Assembly: GCF_900116855.1 (NCBI RefSeq) | Contig: NZ_UETD01000002.1 | Location: 213,729-277,728, forward strand | Direction: 5' to 3' | Source of the DNA: Ruminococcus flavefaciens | GTDB lineage: Bacteria > Bacillota > Clostridia > Oscillospirales > Ruminococcaceae | Length of the DNA: 64,000 nt | Shown: positions 16,982 to 26,425 of the stretch, piece after piece | Layout of the letters: every line of letters starts with the position of its first letter | How positions within the stretch are numbered: position 1 is the stretch's first letter | Made by a program: the position numbers and the translations under genes | Notes under the pieces: generated by a model | Databases searched by the model: none | Told to the model about the DNA's origin: nothing | Seen by the model: the letters and a program-made list of their open reading frames with translations, nothing else

Positions 16982-19486
16982 TTATTTTGTTCCGATATAC
17001 TTATAGCCAGCATCGGTTATCGCTTTCTTTACCGCTTTTTCATCAAGTGTTCCTGACAGCGTGAGCTTTGCAGTCCCCTGTTCATGGTTTGTTACAGCCT
17101 CATCCACAAATGTCAGCTCCTCAAGCGCTTTCTTTACCCTTGCTTCACAGTGACCGCACATCATGCCTTTTATTTTCAGCGTTGCTTCGCTTGTATCATT
17201 GCTTGATTCTGCGAGAACATTTTTCCGCTTCTTGTCGTTGCTGCTGTCATGCACCTTGAAGAAGTTGAGTCTAAGAGCATTCGATACTACAAAGAAGCTT
17301 GAAAGACTCATGGCTGCAGCACCGAACATGGGATTCATCTGCCAGCCAAAAAGCTTGTAGTAAACGCCTGCCGCCAGAGGTATTCCTATGATATTGTATA
17401 TAAATGCCCAGAAAAGGTTCTGATGGATATTCCTCAGAGTTGCCCTGCTGAGACGAACTGCCGCAGGAACATCGCTGAGGCGGCTTTTCATGAGTACTAC
17501 ATCTGCCGCATCTATGGCTACATCAGCTCCTGCACCGATAGCAATACCCATATCGGCAGCTGTAAGCGCAGGTGCGTCGTTAATGCCGTCACCGACCATG
17601 GCTACCTTGCCTTTCTTTTTAAGGCGGCGGATAACACTCTCCTTGCCGTCGGGAAGTACACCTGCTATGACCTCATCAACACCTGCCTGTGCTCCGATAG
17701 CTTTTGCAGTTCTCTCGTTATCACCTGTCAGCATTACAACATGAATGCCCATGTTCTGAAGCTCTCTGACTGCCTGAGGACTGTCGTCCTTTATTACATC
17801 CGCAACAGCTATTATTCCCATAAGACTTCCGTCCTTTGTGAAGAACAGCGGTGTCTTTCCCTGCTCTGACAGCTCCTCGGCAGATGACCTCATTTCCTCG
17901 GAGACCGTAGCCTGCTCACTTATAAAGGCAAGATTGCCGCCGGTTAATGTACTGCCGTCAGCTTTAGCTGTTAGACCGTTTCCGGCAACAGCTTTAAACT
18001 CACTCACTTCGTCGGCAGAGACGCCTTTTTCATCTCCGTATTTGAGAACAGCCTTTGCAAGAGGGTGCTCACTCTTTTTTTCAAGTGCATACGCCAGTCG
18101 GAGCAGCTCATCCTCAGCCACACCCTCGGCTGTAATGATATCTGTGACCTCAGGCTGTCCCCTTGTTATGGTGCCTGTCTTGTCCAGTGCTACTATCTGT
18201 ACCTTACCTGTCTCCTCAAGAGAAACGGCTGTCTTGAAAAGGAGACCGTTTTTAGCACCGACTCCGCTGCCGACCATTATGGCAACAGGAGTTGCAAGTC
18301 CAAGCGCACACGGGCAGCTTATAACAAGTACAGAAATGGCTCTTGCCAGTGAATAGCCCACAGGTCTGCCGACAAGCAGCCACACTATAAGTGTAACAAG
18401 AGCAATTCCAATTACAACAGGGACAAACACTCCCGAAACCTTATCCGCTATTTTGGCAATGGGCGCTTTTGTGGCAGCTGCATCACTTACCATCTTTATT
18501 ATCTGGGAAAGTGTTGTATCCTCGCCTACTCTTGTGGCCTCACAGCGCAGATATCCCGATTGATTAATAGTAGCAGCTGAAACTCCATCCCCTGCCGACT
18601 TATCAACAGGAATACTTTCTCCCGTTAGGGCTGCTTCATTAACTGCACTCTCACCGTCTATGACAATTCCGTCTACAGGGATGCTCTCTCCGGGCCGTAC
18701 TGCGAAAATGTCGCCTTTTTTCACTTGCTCAACAGGTACCTCTGTCTCCTCACCATCACGCACAAGGACAGCTGTCTTTGGAGCAAGCTTCATAAGTCCT
18801 TTGAGTGCATCTGTGGTCTTGCCCTTAGAACGTGCTTCCAGCATTTTTCCTACGGTGATCAGCGTAAGTATCATCGCCGCAGACTCAAAGTAGAAGTTGT
18901 GCATATAATCCATCACAGCATCGGTATTGCCCTTCAGCTGAGCATCTGTCATGGCAAAGAGGGCAACTGTACTGTAAACAAAAGAAGCTCCTGAGCCAAG
19001 TGCTACAAGAGTATCCATATTCGGAGAGCGGTGAATGATACCTTTAATGCCGTTGATGAAGAACTTCTGATTGATGACCATAACAATAGCTGCCAGCAGA
19101 AGCTGAGCAAGTCCCATCATGACATGGTTGCCCTCCATAAATGAAGGCAGAGGAAATCCGAACATCATATGTCCCATGGATATATACATAAGGAGCAGAA
19201 GAAAGCCCAGCGAAGCAATGAGCCTTTTCTTCATAAGAGGAGTCTCCGTATCTTTAAGTTCATCATCAGCAGGTGCAGCGGAAGGCGCTCCCTTTAAGGA
19301 AGCTCCGTAGCCTGCATTTTTTACCGCATTTATAATTTCCGAATCGGAAGCTGTCCCCTCTACGCCCATAGAGTTTGTGAGAAGGCTGACAGAGCATGAC
19401 GATACACCGTCCAGTGAAGATACAGCCTTTTCTACCCTTGCGCTGCACGCTGCACAGCTCATGCCTGTGACGTTGAATTGTTTCAT
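16982..19486 (-). CDS. copA: Copper-transporting P1B-type ATPase CopA with N- and C-terminal metal-binding domains
   Basis: The ATG at 19486 follows GGAGGTGG by 5 bases. The 834-residue protein starts with an HMA domain (C11-A-A-C14). It continues with membrane helices, an actuator domain (TGES), the transport motif C391-P-C393, the phosphorylation motif DKTGT near 434, and a terminal helix pair with YN and MxxS residues typical of Cu(I) pumps. A second HMA domain with C777-G-H-C780 is fused at the C-terminus, where a separate CopZ chaperone would normally be expected. It probably exports Cu(I). The promoter contains a palindrome resembling a CopY/BlaI operator. Confidence 0.95.
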   Translation of the reverse strand: MKQFNVTGMSCAACSARVEKAVSSLDGVSSCSVSLLTNSMGVEGTASDSEIINAVKNAGYGASLKGAPSAAPADDELKDTETPLMKKRLIASLGFLLLLMYISMGHMMFGFPLPSFMEGNHVMMGLAQLLLAAIVMVINQKFFINGIKGIIHRSPNMDTLVALGSGASFVYSTVALFAMTDAQLKGNTDAVMDYMHNFYFESAAMILTLITVGKMLEARSKGKTTDALKGLMKLAPKTAVLVRDGEETEVPVEQVKKGDIFAVRPGESIPVDGIVIDGESAVNEAALTGESIPVDKSAGDGVSAATINQSGYLRCEATRVGEDTTLSQIIKMVSDAAATKAPIAKIADKVSGVFVPVVIGIALVTLIVWLLVGRPVGYSLARAISVLVISCPCALGLATPVAIMVGSGVGAKNGLLFKTAVSLEETGKVQIVALDKTGTITRGQPEVTDIITAEGVAEDELLRLAYALEKKSEHPLAKAVLKYGDEKGVSADEVSEFKAVAGNGLTAKADGSTLTGGNLAFISEQATVSEEMRSSAEELSEQGKTPLFFTKDGSLMGIIAVADVIKDDSPQAVRELQNMGIHVVMLTGDNERTAKAIGAQAGVDEVIAGVLPDGKESVIRRLKKKGKVAMVGDGINDAPALTAADMGIAIGAGADVAIDAADVVLMKSRLSDVPAAVRLSRATLRNIHQNLFWAFIYNIIGIPLAAGVYYKLFGWQMNPMFGAAAMSLSSFFVVSNALRLNFFKVHDSSNDKKRKNVLAESSNDTSEATLKIKGMMCGHCEARVKKALEELTFVDEAVTNHEQGTAKLTLSGTLDEKAVKKAITDAGYKYIGTK

Positions 19487-19514
19487 CAAACCACCTCCGA
19501 ATTTACTTGTTATT

Positions 19515-19543
19515 ATTATATCAAATTCACTGACAAGTGTCAA
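19515..19543 (-). promoter_or_regulatory. copA promoter with overlapping palindromic operator candidate
   Basis: On the minus strand, consensus TTGACA (19543-19538), a 17-bp spacer and TATAAT (19520-19515). The perfect palindrome TGACACTTGTCA (19542-19531, minus strand) overlaps the -35 and contains ACA-N2-TGT, close to the CopY cop box TACANNTGTA. A copper-responsive repressor binding here is inferred; no repressor gene is in the window. Confidence 0.72.
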
Positions 19544-19558
19544 TTAACCAAAGCTAAC

Positions 19559-19582
19559 AAAAAGCGGACTATGTCAGTCCGC
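19559..19582 (-). terminator. Intrinsic terminator after the ArsC/Spx-family gene
   Basis: GCGGACT (19564-19570) pairs with AGTCCGC (19576-19582) across 5 nt. On the minus strand it ends in a five-U tract. Confidence 0.88.
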
Positions 19583-19590
19583 TATAATTA

Positions 19591-19941
19591 TTATTTTACT
19601 GCTTCCTCATAGTCGCTTTCCTTAAAGCCAACAACTACTTTGCTGCCGTTTATGAGTATCGGACGCTTTACCAGCATACCGTCTGTGGCAAGAAGTCGGA
19701 GCTGCTCCTCCTCACTCATTTCGGGGAGCTTATTTTTCAGCTCCATGGATTTATAGAGCAATCCGCTGGTATTGAAGAATTTCTTCAGAGGGAGTCCGCT
19801 CATTCCGTACCAACTTTTCAGCTCCTCATACGAGGGATTCTGCTCCTTGATATCTCTCAGATCATAGGAAACACCATTAGCGTCCAGCCACTTTTTCGCC
19901 TTCTGACAGGTAGTACATTTAGGATAGCATATAAAATTCAT
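19591..19941 (-). CDS. ArsC/Spx/YffB-family thioredoxin-fold protein
   Basis: ATG at 19941 is preferred (GGAGG 6 to 8 bases upstream) over an in-frame start 6 codons earlier. The 116-residue protein starts with a thioredoxin-fold strand and the redox motif C-T-T-C, and has the KRPIL segment typical of the ArsC family. Members are either arsenate reductases or Spx-like regulators. No ars genes are beside it and residues specific for Spx binding to RNA polymerase are not obvious, so the role is open. It has its own promoter about 110 bases upstream. Confidence 0.83.
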   Translation of the reverse strand: MNFICYPKCTTCQKAKKWLDANGVSYDLRDIKEQNPSYEELKSWYGMSGLPLKKFFNTSGLLYKSMELKNKLPEMSEEEQLRLLATDGMLVKRPILINGSKVVVGFKESDYEEAVK

Positions 19942-20052
19942 ATTATTCCTCCAACTCAAAAAAATTCTCAGAAATGTGTCACATTTCCTGTTTATGTATC
20001 GTTTATATATATGGTGAGCATGAGCGGCAGCAAATAACCGCCTACAACAAAT

Positions 20053-20081
20053 ATTATATCATATGATCATATCAATAGCAA
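20053..20081 (-). promoter_or_regulatory. Promoter of the ArsC/Spx-family gene, with a palindrome in the spacer
   Basis: On the minus strand, TTGCTA (20081-20076), a 17-bp spacer and TATAAT (20058-20053). The spacer contains the perfect 12-bp palindrome ATATGATCATAT (20061-20072), a plausible operator. The leader is about 105 nt. Confidence 0.75.
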
Positions 20082-20094
20082 GAGCGGCGGGCAT

Positions 20095-20122
20095 AAAAAA
20101 ACAGTCGGCTGTGCGCCGACCG
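20095..20122 (-). terminator. Intrinsic terminator after the SleB-like gene
   Basis: A GC-rich stem (CAGTCGGC at 20102-20109 with GCCGACCG at 20115-20122, one mismatch) is followed on the minus strand by a seven-T tract (20101-20095). Confidence 0.88.
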
Positions 20123-20129
20123 TAATTTC

Positions 20130-21119
20130 TTATTTCACATAGAAGTGATTGTTTGTACCGTCACCCCAGAAACCATTGTAACCCTGAGTAAAGGATTCAG
20201 GCTCTGTAAAGTAAAGTGTAACAGCGTCCTTGACGCTCTGAGTGACATATGAAGAATATGTGCCCAAATTTACATATCCATTTGCTCCCGAGAACTGATA
20301 CGGCTGAGTAAGTACGTCGTAGATCGTGTTCGGGAATCTAGGTGAATTTACTCTATTCATAATCACCTCTACAACATATGCCTTGTCATATTCTCCTATC
20401 CAATAGCAGCCTGCTTCGTGTGCAACTGCATTACAGAGCATTATATACTCCTCATCGGATATCGGAAGTGACCCGCTATCGGAAACTACTTCAACCTCTG
20501 TTACTACTTCCGGCTCCTCCGTTACTTCGACGTATGTGGTGGTCGGTTCGGGAGCAGCTGTAGTAGGCTCAGCTGTCGTTGTGATCTCTGCGGTAGTGGT
20601 GGTCGTTGTTGCAGCGGTAGTTGTTATCGTTGTAGTTGTAGCAGGCTTTGCAGCCGTGCTTGTTGCCTTTGGCGCAGTGGCTGTTACCTTAGCGACCTTT
20701 GCCGCTGTGGTTGCCGCCTGTGTAGAAGGCTGTGTTAATGCAGCCGGCGCGTGAGCCGGTGCTGGCACCGATCTTGAAATCTGAGAAGCTGCTGTAGCGG
20801 CCTCGGTACTGTACTGGGAAGATGTGCCTTCCTGTGCGTACATTGAGTATTTGCTTGCAGCCGTTGTATTTTCGGCTGTATAAGATTTCTTGGTGGTTGT
20901 TCTTTTGTATGTAGTTGTTTTCTCGTTGTTAACTGCAAATGATGTACTTGCAGTTGCTGAAGTGTTTGTGCTGCTGACGACAGGATCGTCTGCATTTTCC
21001 TCAGTAACGAGATCAGCTGTACTTACGGTCGAAGATGTAAGATATGCAACTCCGAATCCTCCGCCCAGGACTGATGCAACTACTCCGCATGCTAATGCTG
21101 CGGCTCTGAGATTACCCAT
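20130..21119 (-). CDS. Exported SleB-like cell-wall hydrolase with Thr/Ala-rich linker
   Basis: ATG at 21119 is chosen for the AAAGGATG site upstream and because it begins a signal/anchor segment (about 4-27). Residues about 30-205 form a low-complexity linker rich in Thr, Ala and Ser. The C-terminal domain (about 215-329) resembles the SleB/CwlJ hydrolase family: AVAHEAGCYW with the likely catalytic Glu, V-I-M-N-R-V, and FPNTIYDVLTQPYQFS. It probably cleaves peptidoglycan outside the cell, with the linker spanning the wall. The activity is inferred. An inverted repeat at 21222-21243 lies near its expected transcript start. Confidence 0.85.
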   Translation of the reverse strand: MGNLRAAALACGVVASVLGGGFGVAYLTSSTVSTADLVTEENADDPVVSSTNTSATASTSFAVNNEKTTTYKRTTTKKSYTAENTTAASKYSMYAQEGTSSQYSTEAATAASQISRSVPAPAHAPAALTQPSTQAATTAAKVAKVTATAPKATSTAAKPATTTTITTTAATTTTTTAEITTTAEPTTAAPEPTTTYVEVTEEPEVVTEVEVVSDSGSLPISDEEYIMLCNAVAHEAGCYWIGEYDKAYVVEVIMNRVNSPRFPNTIYDVLTQPYQFSGANGYVNLGTYSSYVTQSVKDAVTLYFTEPESFTQGYNGFWGDGTNNHFYVK

Positions 21120-21565
21120 CAACTCATCCTTTCCTGAAAAATCATTTTCAATTTTTTTCGGGCTGATGATATGATAACACATATCCTACGAAATATCAAT
21201 ACTTTCAGGATTTTTTCCATTTTGTGGTTGCTTTTTTCCACAATAATTATATCCCCAAAGTAAATCTGCACAGTTTAAATAGATATTTTATGGATTAAAT
21301 ATGAACTCATAATTAATAATTAATCTTATTTATCATCTATTTGTTACAAATCGGTAACAATATCTTGCTGTCAGAGGGTATATCCTCTCATATTCAATCG
21401 CCTATTTAACGTCATTTTTTTCATTTTTCGACAGCTGAAATGCTGCATGAAAAGTAACTGAAATATTACATTGGCATATTGACAAAATATACAGACAGCT
21501 ATTGCAAATGACTGCCTTTAATGATATAATAAATAGGTATAAACATATTTTACAGGAGAAATATT
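21120..21565. other. Divergent regulatory region between the SleB-like gene and moxR
   Basis: This 446-bp AT-rich gap carries the moxR promoter and several inverted repeats. TTGTGG/CCACAA at 21222-21243 sits next to a minus-strand TATAAT (21251-21246) that may serve the SleB-like gene. TTGTTAC/GTAACAA lies at 21351-21370, and AGAGG/CCTCT at 21383-21398. I see no ORF or RNA gene in it. Confidence 0.5.
21502..21530 (+). promoter_or_regulatory. Sigma-A-type promoter of the moxR operon
   Basis: TTGCAA (21502-21507), a 17-bp spacer and TATAAT (21525-21530), 35 bases before ATG. Confidence 0.85.
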
Positions 21566-22519
21566 ATGAACAAGACGTATTATACAAACCAGATCAATTC
21601 TGTTATTGCCGAGGTCAAGAAAGCTGTCATCGGCAAGGACGCTATCATTATCAAGGCTTTGCTTGCTATGCTGTGTAAAGGTCATATCCTTATCGAGGAT
21701 ATCCCCGGTGTTGGTAAGACCACCCTTGCTCTCGCCTTTTCCAAGGCGCTGTCCCTCGAACACAACCGTATGCAGTTCACTCCCGATGTACTGCCCTCTG
21801 ATGTAACCGGTTTTTCCGTATACAACAAGAGCAACGGCAAGTTCGAGTTTCGACCCGGTGTTGCTTTCTGTAACCTGTTCCTCGCTGACGAAATAAACCG
21901 TACCTCCAGCAAGACACAGTCCGCTCTCCTTGAGCTGATGGAGGAAAAGAGCATCACTGTTGACGGAAATACATATAAGCTGCCTGAGCCCTACACCGTT
22001 ATTGCCACCCAGAACCCCATCGGTTCTGCAGGTACACATAACCTCCCCGATTCGCAGCTTGACCGTTTCATGATAAAGCTCAGCATGGGCTATCCCGATT
22101 TTGACGGTGAAGTTTCCATTCTGAAAGCAAAGCATAAGAACAATCCCCTTGAAAAGGTCCAGCCTGTTGCAGACGCTTCATTTATCACCGAGCTTCAGGA
22201 GTACATCTCAAACATCTACGTTGATGACAGAATATATGAGTACATAGTTTCCCTTTCGGCAGCTACCCGTAACCATCCTATGCTCAAGCTGGGAGTCAGC
22301 CCCAGAGGTACTCTCGCTCTTATGCAGCTTTCAAAGGGTATCGCTGTTGCTATGGGCAGAGATTACGTTATCCCCGAGGATATATCCTATATTTGCAGCG
22401 ATGTTTTCGAGCACAGGATAATGCTCAACTCAAAGGCAAAGCTCTCGGAAACAAGTGCTTCCGATATCATCACAGAGATTCTGAAAACAGTTCCCGTTCC
22501 CGGGATAAGCGAAAAGTAA
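21566..22519 (+). CDS. MoxR-family AAA+ ATPase
   Basis: The 317-residue protein has Walker A P-G-V-G-K-T-T-L (about 47-54), Walker B FLADEINR and sensor motif TQNP. MoxR ATPases act as chaperones for metal-cofactor or membrane/secreted protein assembly, and are usually encoded next to DUF58 and transglutaminase proteins, as here. The gene has its own promoter, and ACAGGAGAA gives a good start site. It leads an operon of four genes. Confidence 0.93.
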   Translation: MNKTYYTNQINSVIAEVKKAVIGKDAIIIKALLAMLCKGHILIEDIPGVGKTTLALAFSKALSLEHNRMQFTPDVLPSDVTGFSVYNKSNGKFEFRPGVAFCNLFLADEINRTSSKTQSALLELMEEKSITVDGNTYKLPEPYTVIATQNPIGSAGTHNLPDSQLDRFMIKLSMGYPDFDGEVSILKAKHKNNPLEKVQPVADASFITELQEYISNIYVDDRIYEYIVSLSAATRNHPMLKLGVSPRGTLALMQLSKGIAVAMGRDYVIPEDISYICSDVFEHRIMLNSKAKLSETSASDIITEILKTVPVPGISEK

Positions 22520-22528
22520 GGCGGAATT

Positions 22529-23722
22529 ATGATCCTTACAAAAATACTGTTTATTATACTTATAATAGTATGTATCTGCTTCTATGTTCTCTATGTGTGG
22601 GACTTTGCTCTGATACTTCTCATCGTTATCGCTGCTCTGCCTGTTATTATGTTCATCACCACATATATAACCAAGAGGCTCATAACCGTGGAATTTGCAG
22701 TAAAGGACAAAAATGTTTCAAAGAACAAGGACTTCCCTGTTCAGCTCGTTGTCACTAACAGAAGCATCTTCCCCATCGGTAAAGCAGAAGCACATATTGA
22801 ATATTATAATGTGTTCAGCGATCAGACATCTGCTTTTGATCTGTATCTGCCTGTTCAGCCGAGAAATTCCCAGCGTATTACTTTCCAGCTCAGTTCAAAG
22901 TTCTGCGGAGTCATCAAGATTCGCTCTGCTCGCCTGAATATTTACGATCCGCTGAGACTTTTCAGGTTCAGAACAGCAAAGAATATCTGTACCGATATCG
23001 CTGTTATGCCCGAAGGTCACGAGATCGGCGGTATCGTCCATTATACCGACCGCGTAAACGAGGAAAGCGACGTTTTCTCCGAATACAAGCCCGGCGACGA
23101 TCCTTCTGAGGTTTTCGACCTCAGAGAATATAATCAGGGAGACAAGCTCAATCGCATACACTGGAAGCTGAGTTCCAAAAAAGACGACTTTATTGTAAAG
23201 GATTACAGTCTTCCCATAGATGTTCCCTGCTCCGTTTTTCTTGATATGAAATGCTATCAGAACAGCGAGCTTACACTTCCTGTTTTTGATACGCTTATCG
23301 AGACTATGATCTCGCTCTCTCAGTTCCTTCTCGAAAACGAGAGAGGTCATTCCGTTATATTCTTCAATTCATCGCTGAACAGGTTCGTCGAGCACACTGT
23401 ACTGGACAGCTCCGACCTTAACACTGTTATAAATGAGATAATATCATCTGTAAGAGACGATCTCTTCTGTCAGTCTCCAGATGTTTACTTTATGGAAAAT
23501 CCAACACTTTCTTATGCCTCATTTACTATCATTACCTCATCGAAGGATCAAAAGGTCCTTGAACATATCGATGAGAACATAGAAGCCGATTTCAAGAATG
23601 CGCTTCTGATCGTAAATTCAGCTGATGATCTTTCCGATAAACTGGCAGGCTATCAGGCTCTCAGCATCATCCCCGTTGCAGTCGGCAAGATATCCGCTTC
23701 AATAAAGGACATAGATATATAA
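22529..23722 (+). CDS. DUF58-family membrane protein
   Basis: The 397-residue protein has two N-terminal membrane helices (about 2-45), a beta-rich region, and a DUF58 domain with FSEYKPGDDPSEVFDLREY and IHWKLSSKKDDFIVKDY. The C-terminal part resembles a von Willebrand A fold. DUF58 proteins are regular partners of MoxR ATPases; the biochemical role is not settled. It begins 9 bases after moxR, and its TAA overlaps the ATG of the next gene. Confidence 0.9.
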   Translation: MILTKILFIILIIVCICFYVLYVWDFALILLIVIAALPVIMFITTYITKRLITVEFAVKDKNVSKNKDFPVQLVVTNRSIFPIGKAEAHIEYYNVFSDQTSAFDLYLPVQPRNSQRITFQLSSKFCGVIKIRSARLNIYDPLRLFRFRTAKNICTDIAVMPEGHEIGGIVHYTDRVNEESDVFSEYKPGDDPSEVFDLREYNQGDKLNRIHWKLSSKKDDFIVKDYSLPIDVPCSVFLDMKCYQNSELTLPVFDTLIETMISLSQFLLENERGHSVIFFNSSLNRFVEHTVLDSSDLNTVINEIISSVRDDLFCQSPDVYFMENPTLSYASFTIITSSKDQKVLEHIDENIEADFKNALLIVNSADDLSDKLAGYQALSIIPVAVGKISASIKDIDI

Positions 23723-26415
23723 TGAAAAGAAAGAACATACAAAACAAAAACGGCATTTCTATCAGTGACAGCATAGTAATGTCCGTAAAAAGGAAACACG
23801 CCAATTACCGCAAGCCGTTTTCCGCTGCGATAGCTATTATCGGTTTCGTTTCCATAATAAAAGCGTTTCTCGGAATGTTCCATTTCCATTATTCCGTCAG
23901 CACTGTCTTTATGGCTGCTGCTGTCATAGGTGCATTCTATCTGACACTTTCAATTATCAGCAAAAGAGCTTTATGGGTCTACGCCGCTTCAGTTATAGTA
24001 TTTGTTGTCTGTGCGTACAGAAAAGCCGCCAAGATAGCACTTGGTTTTAAATTTATATATAATATAGTATATAAGGACGCCTATCACTCTGAAATAGAAT
24101 ACTATAAGGGACTAAAGTCGGCTCTTGAGGTATCTTCGGTCAATACACTGTTTATCTTCTATATCTGGCTTCTTGCAATCATAGTATTCTTCTTCACGAT
24201 ATGCCGCCCCAATCCCGTACTGCCGCTAATGGTAACATTCCCTGTGCTTGAGATAGGTATGTACAACGGTATCAGGGTACCTGTTTTCTGGGGAATACTC
24301 TGTATAGCCTTCTGGCTGGCGCTTCTTGCCATGTCCACTATCGATGTGGGAGAGTATTCGGGAGGTCAGAGCGGATTTGTACGAAAGAACGATCTGTTCT
24401 TCCCCAAGCGGCACATGAAGCTGAAGGTCACTGAGAAGTGCGGTATGCTCATCATCGCTTCTGTTGTTGCGGTGGCAGCTGTTTCCTCATGCTTCCTGAA
24501 GCTGACTCACTATAAGCGCAGCGAAAAGATCGACAATAAGCGCCGGGAGATCACAGAGGCTCTCAACGACTTCTCATTCGATAATCTTGCAGAAAGCCTT
24601 TCAAATCTCTCAAACGCAATAGGCCTCGACTTTGAGTATGAAAACCATAAGCTCGGTACAAACGACCATGTAAAGTACAAAAATGTCACCGATCTTACCG
24701 TTACTCTTGAGCATCCGACAGACAATGCTATATACCTCAAGGATTATGCAGGTGCCATCTACAAGAACAACGAATGGTTCGGTCTTCCGTCATCAGCATA
24801 TAAAAACGGTACTATCAAGGACTTTGATTCATACGATATCCATCCGCAGGACTATCCCGGACTGTTTTCAAAGCTGCTTGACCCTTCTCTCGAAGAAACC
24901 ACAATATGGATCAAGCCCAGCGCAAAAAAGAGCAGGCATCTGTATTCTCCATACGGGACCATAAATGTCGGCTCACTCTCCTATAACAAGGACCTTACAG
25001 TATCGGACGGCAAAGCAAAAAAGGGCGAATGCTCTTACAAGTTCATAAATCTTGATACAAACTCCATATACGATCAGCTTATCACTGTATCCGAACAGAA
25101 CAGCCAGCGTAATTCGAGAGAGGTCTATTCGGCTTCCGATATCAAGCCCGCTGCTTTGCGCGACAGAATACAGAAATACTGTGATGAAAAGGGACTAATC
25201 TCATACGATGATTTCTTCCCCGTTGATTTCGGTATACCGGCTGATCCCGAATACCTTCTTTCCAAGGGCGATGTTCTGCTTGCAGAGCTTATGCATAACA
25301 GCTATAAAGACTTTGTATATGAGAATTATCTTAAAGTCCCCGACACAGCTGCCATGAAAGAAGTCGAGGATGCCTACTCGGATATAATCACAATGTATGA
25401 TGGCTCCGTCAGCAGCGAGTTCGAGACGCTGAATGCGATCAGGGACCGTATGTCATCGGAATGTACATATTCTCTTTACCCGAGAAAAACTCCTTCAAAC
25501 CGCGATTTTGTCAACTATTTCCTGCTTGAGAACAAAAAAGGCTATTGTACTCACTATGCTACCTCAGGTGTAATGCTGGCAAGAATGGCAGGGATCCCCG
25601 CACGTTATGCTACGGGATATATCCTTGTTGAAAAGGACATCGAAGGCGGTCATTCAAGCTCAGACGGTTCAGTCACCATTGATGTAAAGGACAACAGAAG
25701 TCATGCATGGGCTGAGATATATGTGGATAATATCGGCTGGATACCATACGAATTCACAGCAGGTTATTCCGCGCAGGAGATAAACACACAGCCCGTAACA
25801 ACTGCCGAGCCTACAACAGCTGAGGATGCCACCACAACTACTAATGATCCGGCTTCAAGGACTACGGGCACTGTGAGCAAAGCAGCAGCTACTACCACAT
25901 CAACAGCTGTAACAACAAAAACGGCAACCTCTATCGCCAAGGGCGGTGCAGGCTCCGGTTCCGGTCATGGAATACATATCCCTAAGGTGCTAAAAAACAT
26001 TCTTCTGTTACTTTTGGCACTTATCCTTATAACAGCTTTCATTCTTCTGAGAAGGAAGTTTATTCTGAGTCTGAGAGAAAAGCGCTTCACCACCGGAAAG
26101 GCAGAGCGTAAGGTTAGATATATGTATGCATATGCAGAAAAACTGCTCGAAGCTCTTGATATGAAGAGTGAAAACGGCAACTATAACAGCTTTGCAGATG
26201 AAGTCGAAAAGGCATACGGCGGCATTTATTTCAATGAGGGAGCATTCAGAAAGCTCACCGATACCGCTCTAAGGGCAAGCTTCAGTAAGGATACACCTAC
26301 TGATAAAGACATCGAAGAGAGCCGCAGGACTATCGAGGCTATCTCCGATAAGCTCTATAAAAAAGCAAGCCGCTTCGACAAGCTGAGACTGATGTATATC
26401 AATGTTCTGAAATAG
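23722..26415 (+). CDS. Multipass transglutaminase-like protein (TgpA family)
   Basis: The 897-residue protein has about six N-terminal membrane helices (within about 30-265), a large extracytoplasmic region, and a transglutaminase-core domain with catalytic Cys609 (GYCTHYA) and His661 (SHAWAEIYV). A Thr-rich linker follows (about 690-740), then one more membrane helix (about 755-775) and a cytoplasmic tail like DUF4129. With moxR and DUF58 it forms a widespread cassette thought to act on envelope proteins. The substrate is unknown. Its ATG overlaps the DUF58 stop. Confidence 0.9.
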   Translation: MKRKNIQNKNGISISDSIVMSVKRKHANYRKPFSAAIAIIGFVSIIKAFLGMFHFHYSVSTVFMAAAVIGAFYLTLSIISKRALWVYAASVIVFVVCAYRKAAKIALGFKFIYNIVYKDAYHSEIEYYKGLKSALEVSSVNTLFIFYIWLLAIIVFFFTICRPNPVLPLMVTFPVLEIGMYNGIRVPVFWGILCIAFWLALLAMSTIDVGEYSGGQSGFVRKNDLFFPKRHMKLKVTEKCGMLIIASVVAVAAVSSCFLKLTHYKRSEKIDNKRREITEALNDFSFDNLAESLSNLSNAIGLDFEYENHKLGTNDHVKYKNVTDLTVTLEHPTDNAIYLKDYAGAIYKNNEWFGLPSSAYKNGTIKDFDSYDIHPQDYPGLFSKLLDPSLEETTIWIKPSAKKSRHLYSPYGTINVGSLSYNKDLTVSDGKAKKGECSYKFINLDTNSIYDQLITVSEQNSQRNSREVYSASDIKPAALRDRIQKYCDEKGLISYDDFFPVDFGIPADPEYLLSKGDVLLAELMHNSYKDFVYENYLKVPDTAAMKEVEDAYSDIITMYDGSVSSEFETLNAIRDRMSSECTYSLYPRKTPSNRDFVNYFLLENKKGYCTHYATSGVMLARMAGIPARYATGYILVEKDIEGGHSSSDGSVTIDVKDNRSHAWAEIYVDNIGWIPYEFTAGYSAQEINTQPVTTAEPTTAEDATTTTNDPASRTTGTVSKAAATTTSTAVTTKTATSIAKGGAGSGSGHGIHIPKVLKNILLLLLALILITAFILLRRKFILSLREKRFTTGKAERKVRYMYAYAEKLLEALDMKSENGNYNSFADEVEKAYGGIYFNEGAFRKLTDTALRASFSKDTPTDKDIEESRRTIEAISDKLYKKASRFDKLRLMYINVLK

Positions 26416-26425
26416 GGGGATCAAC

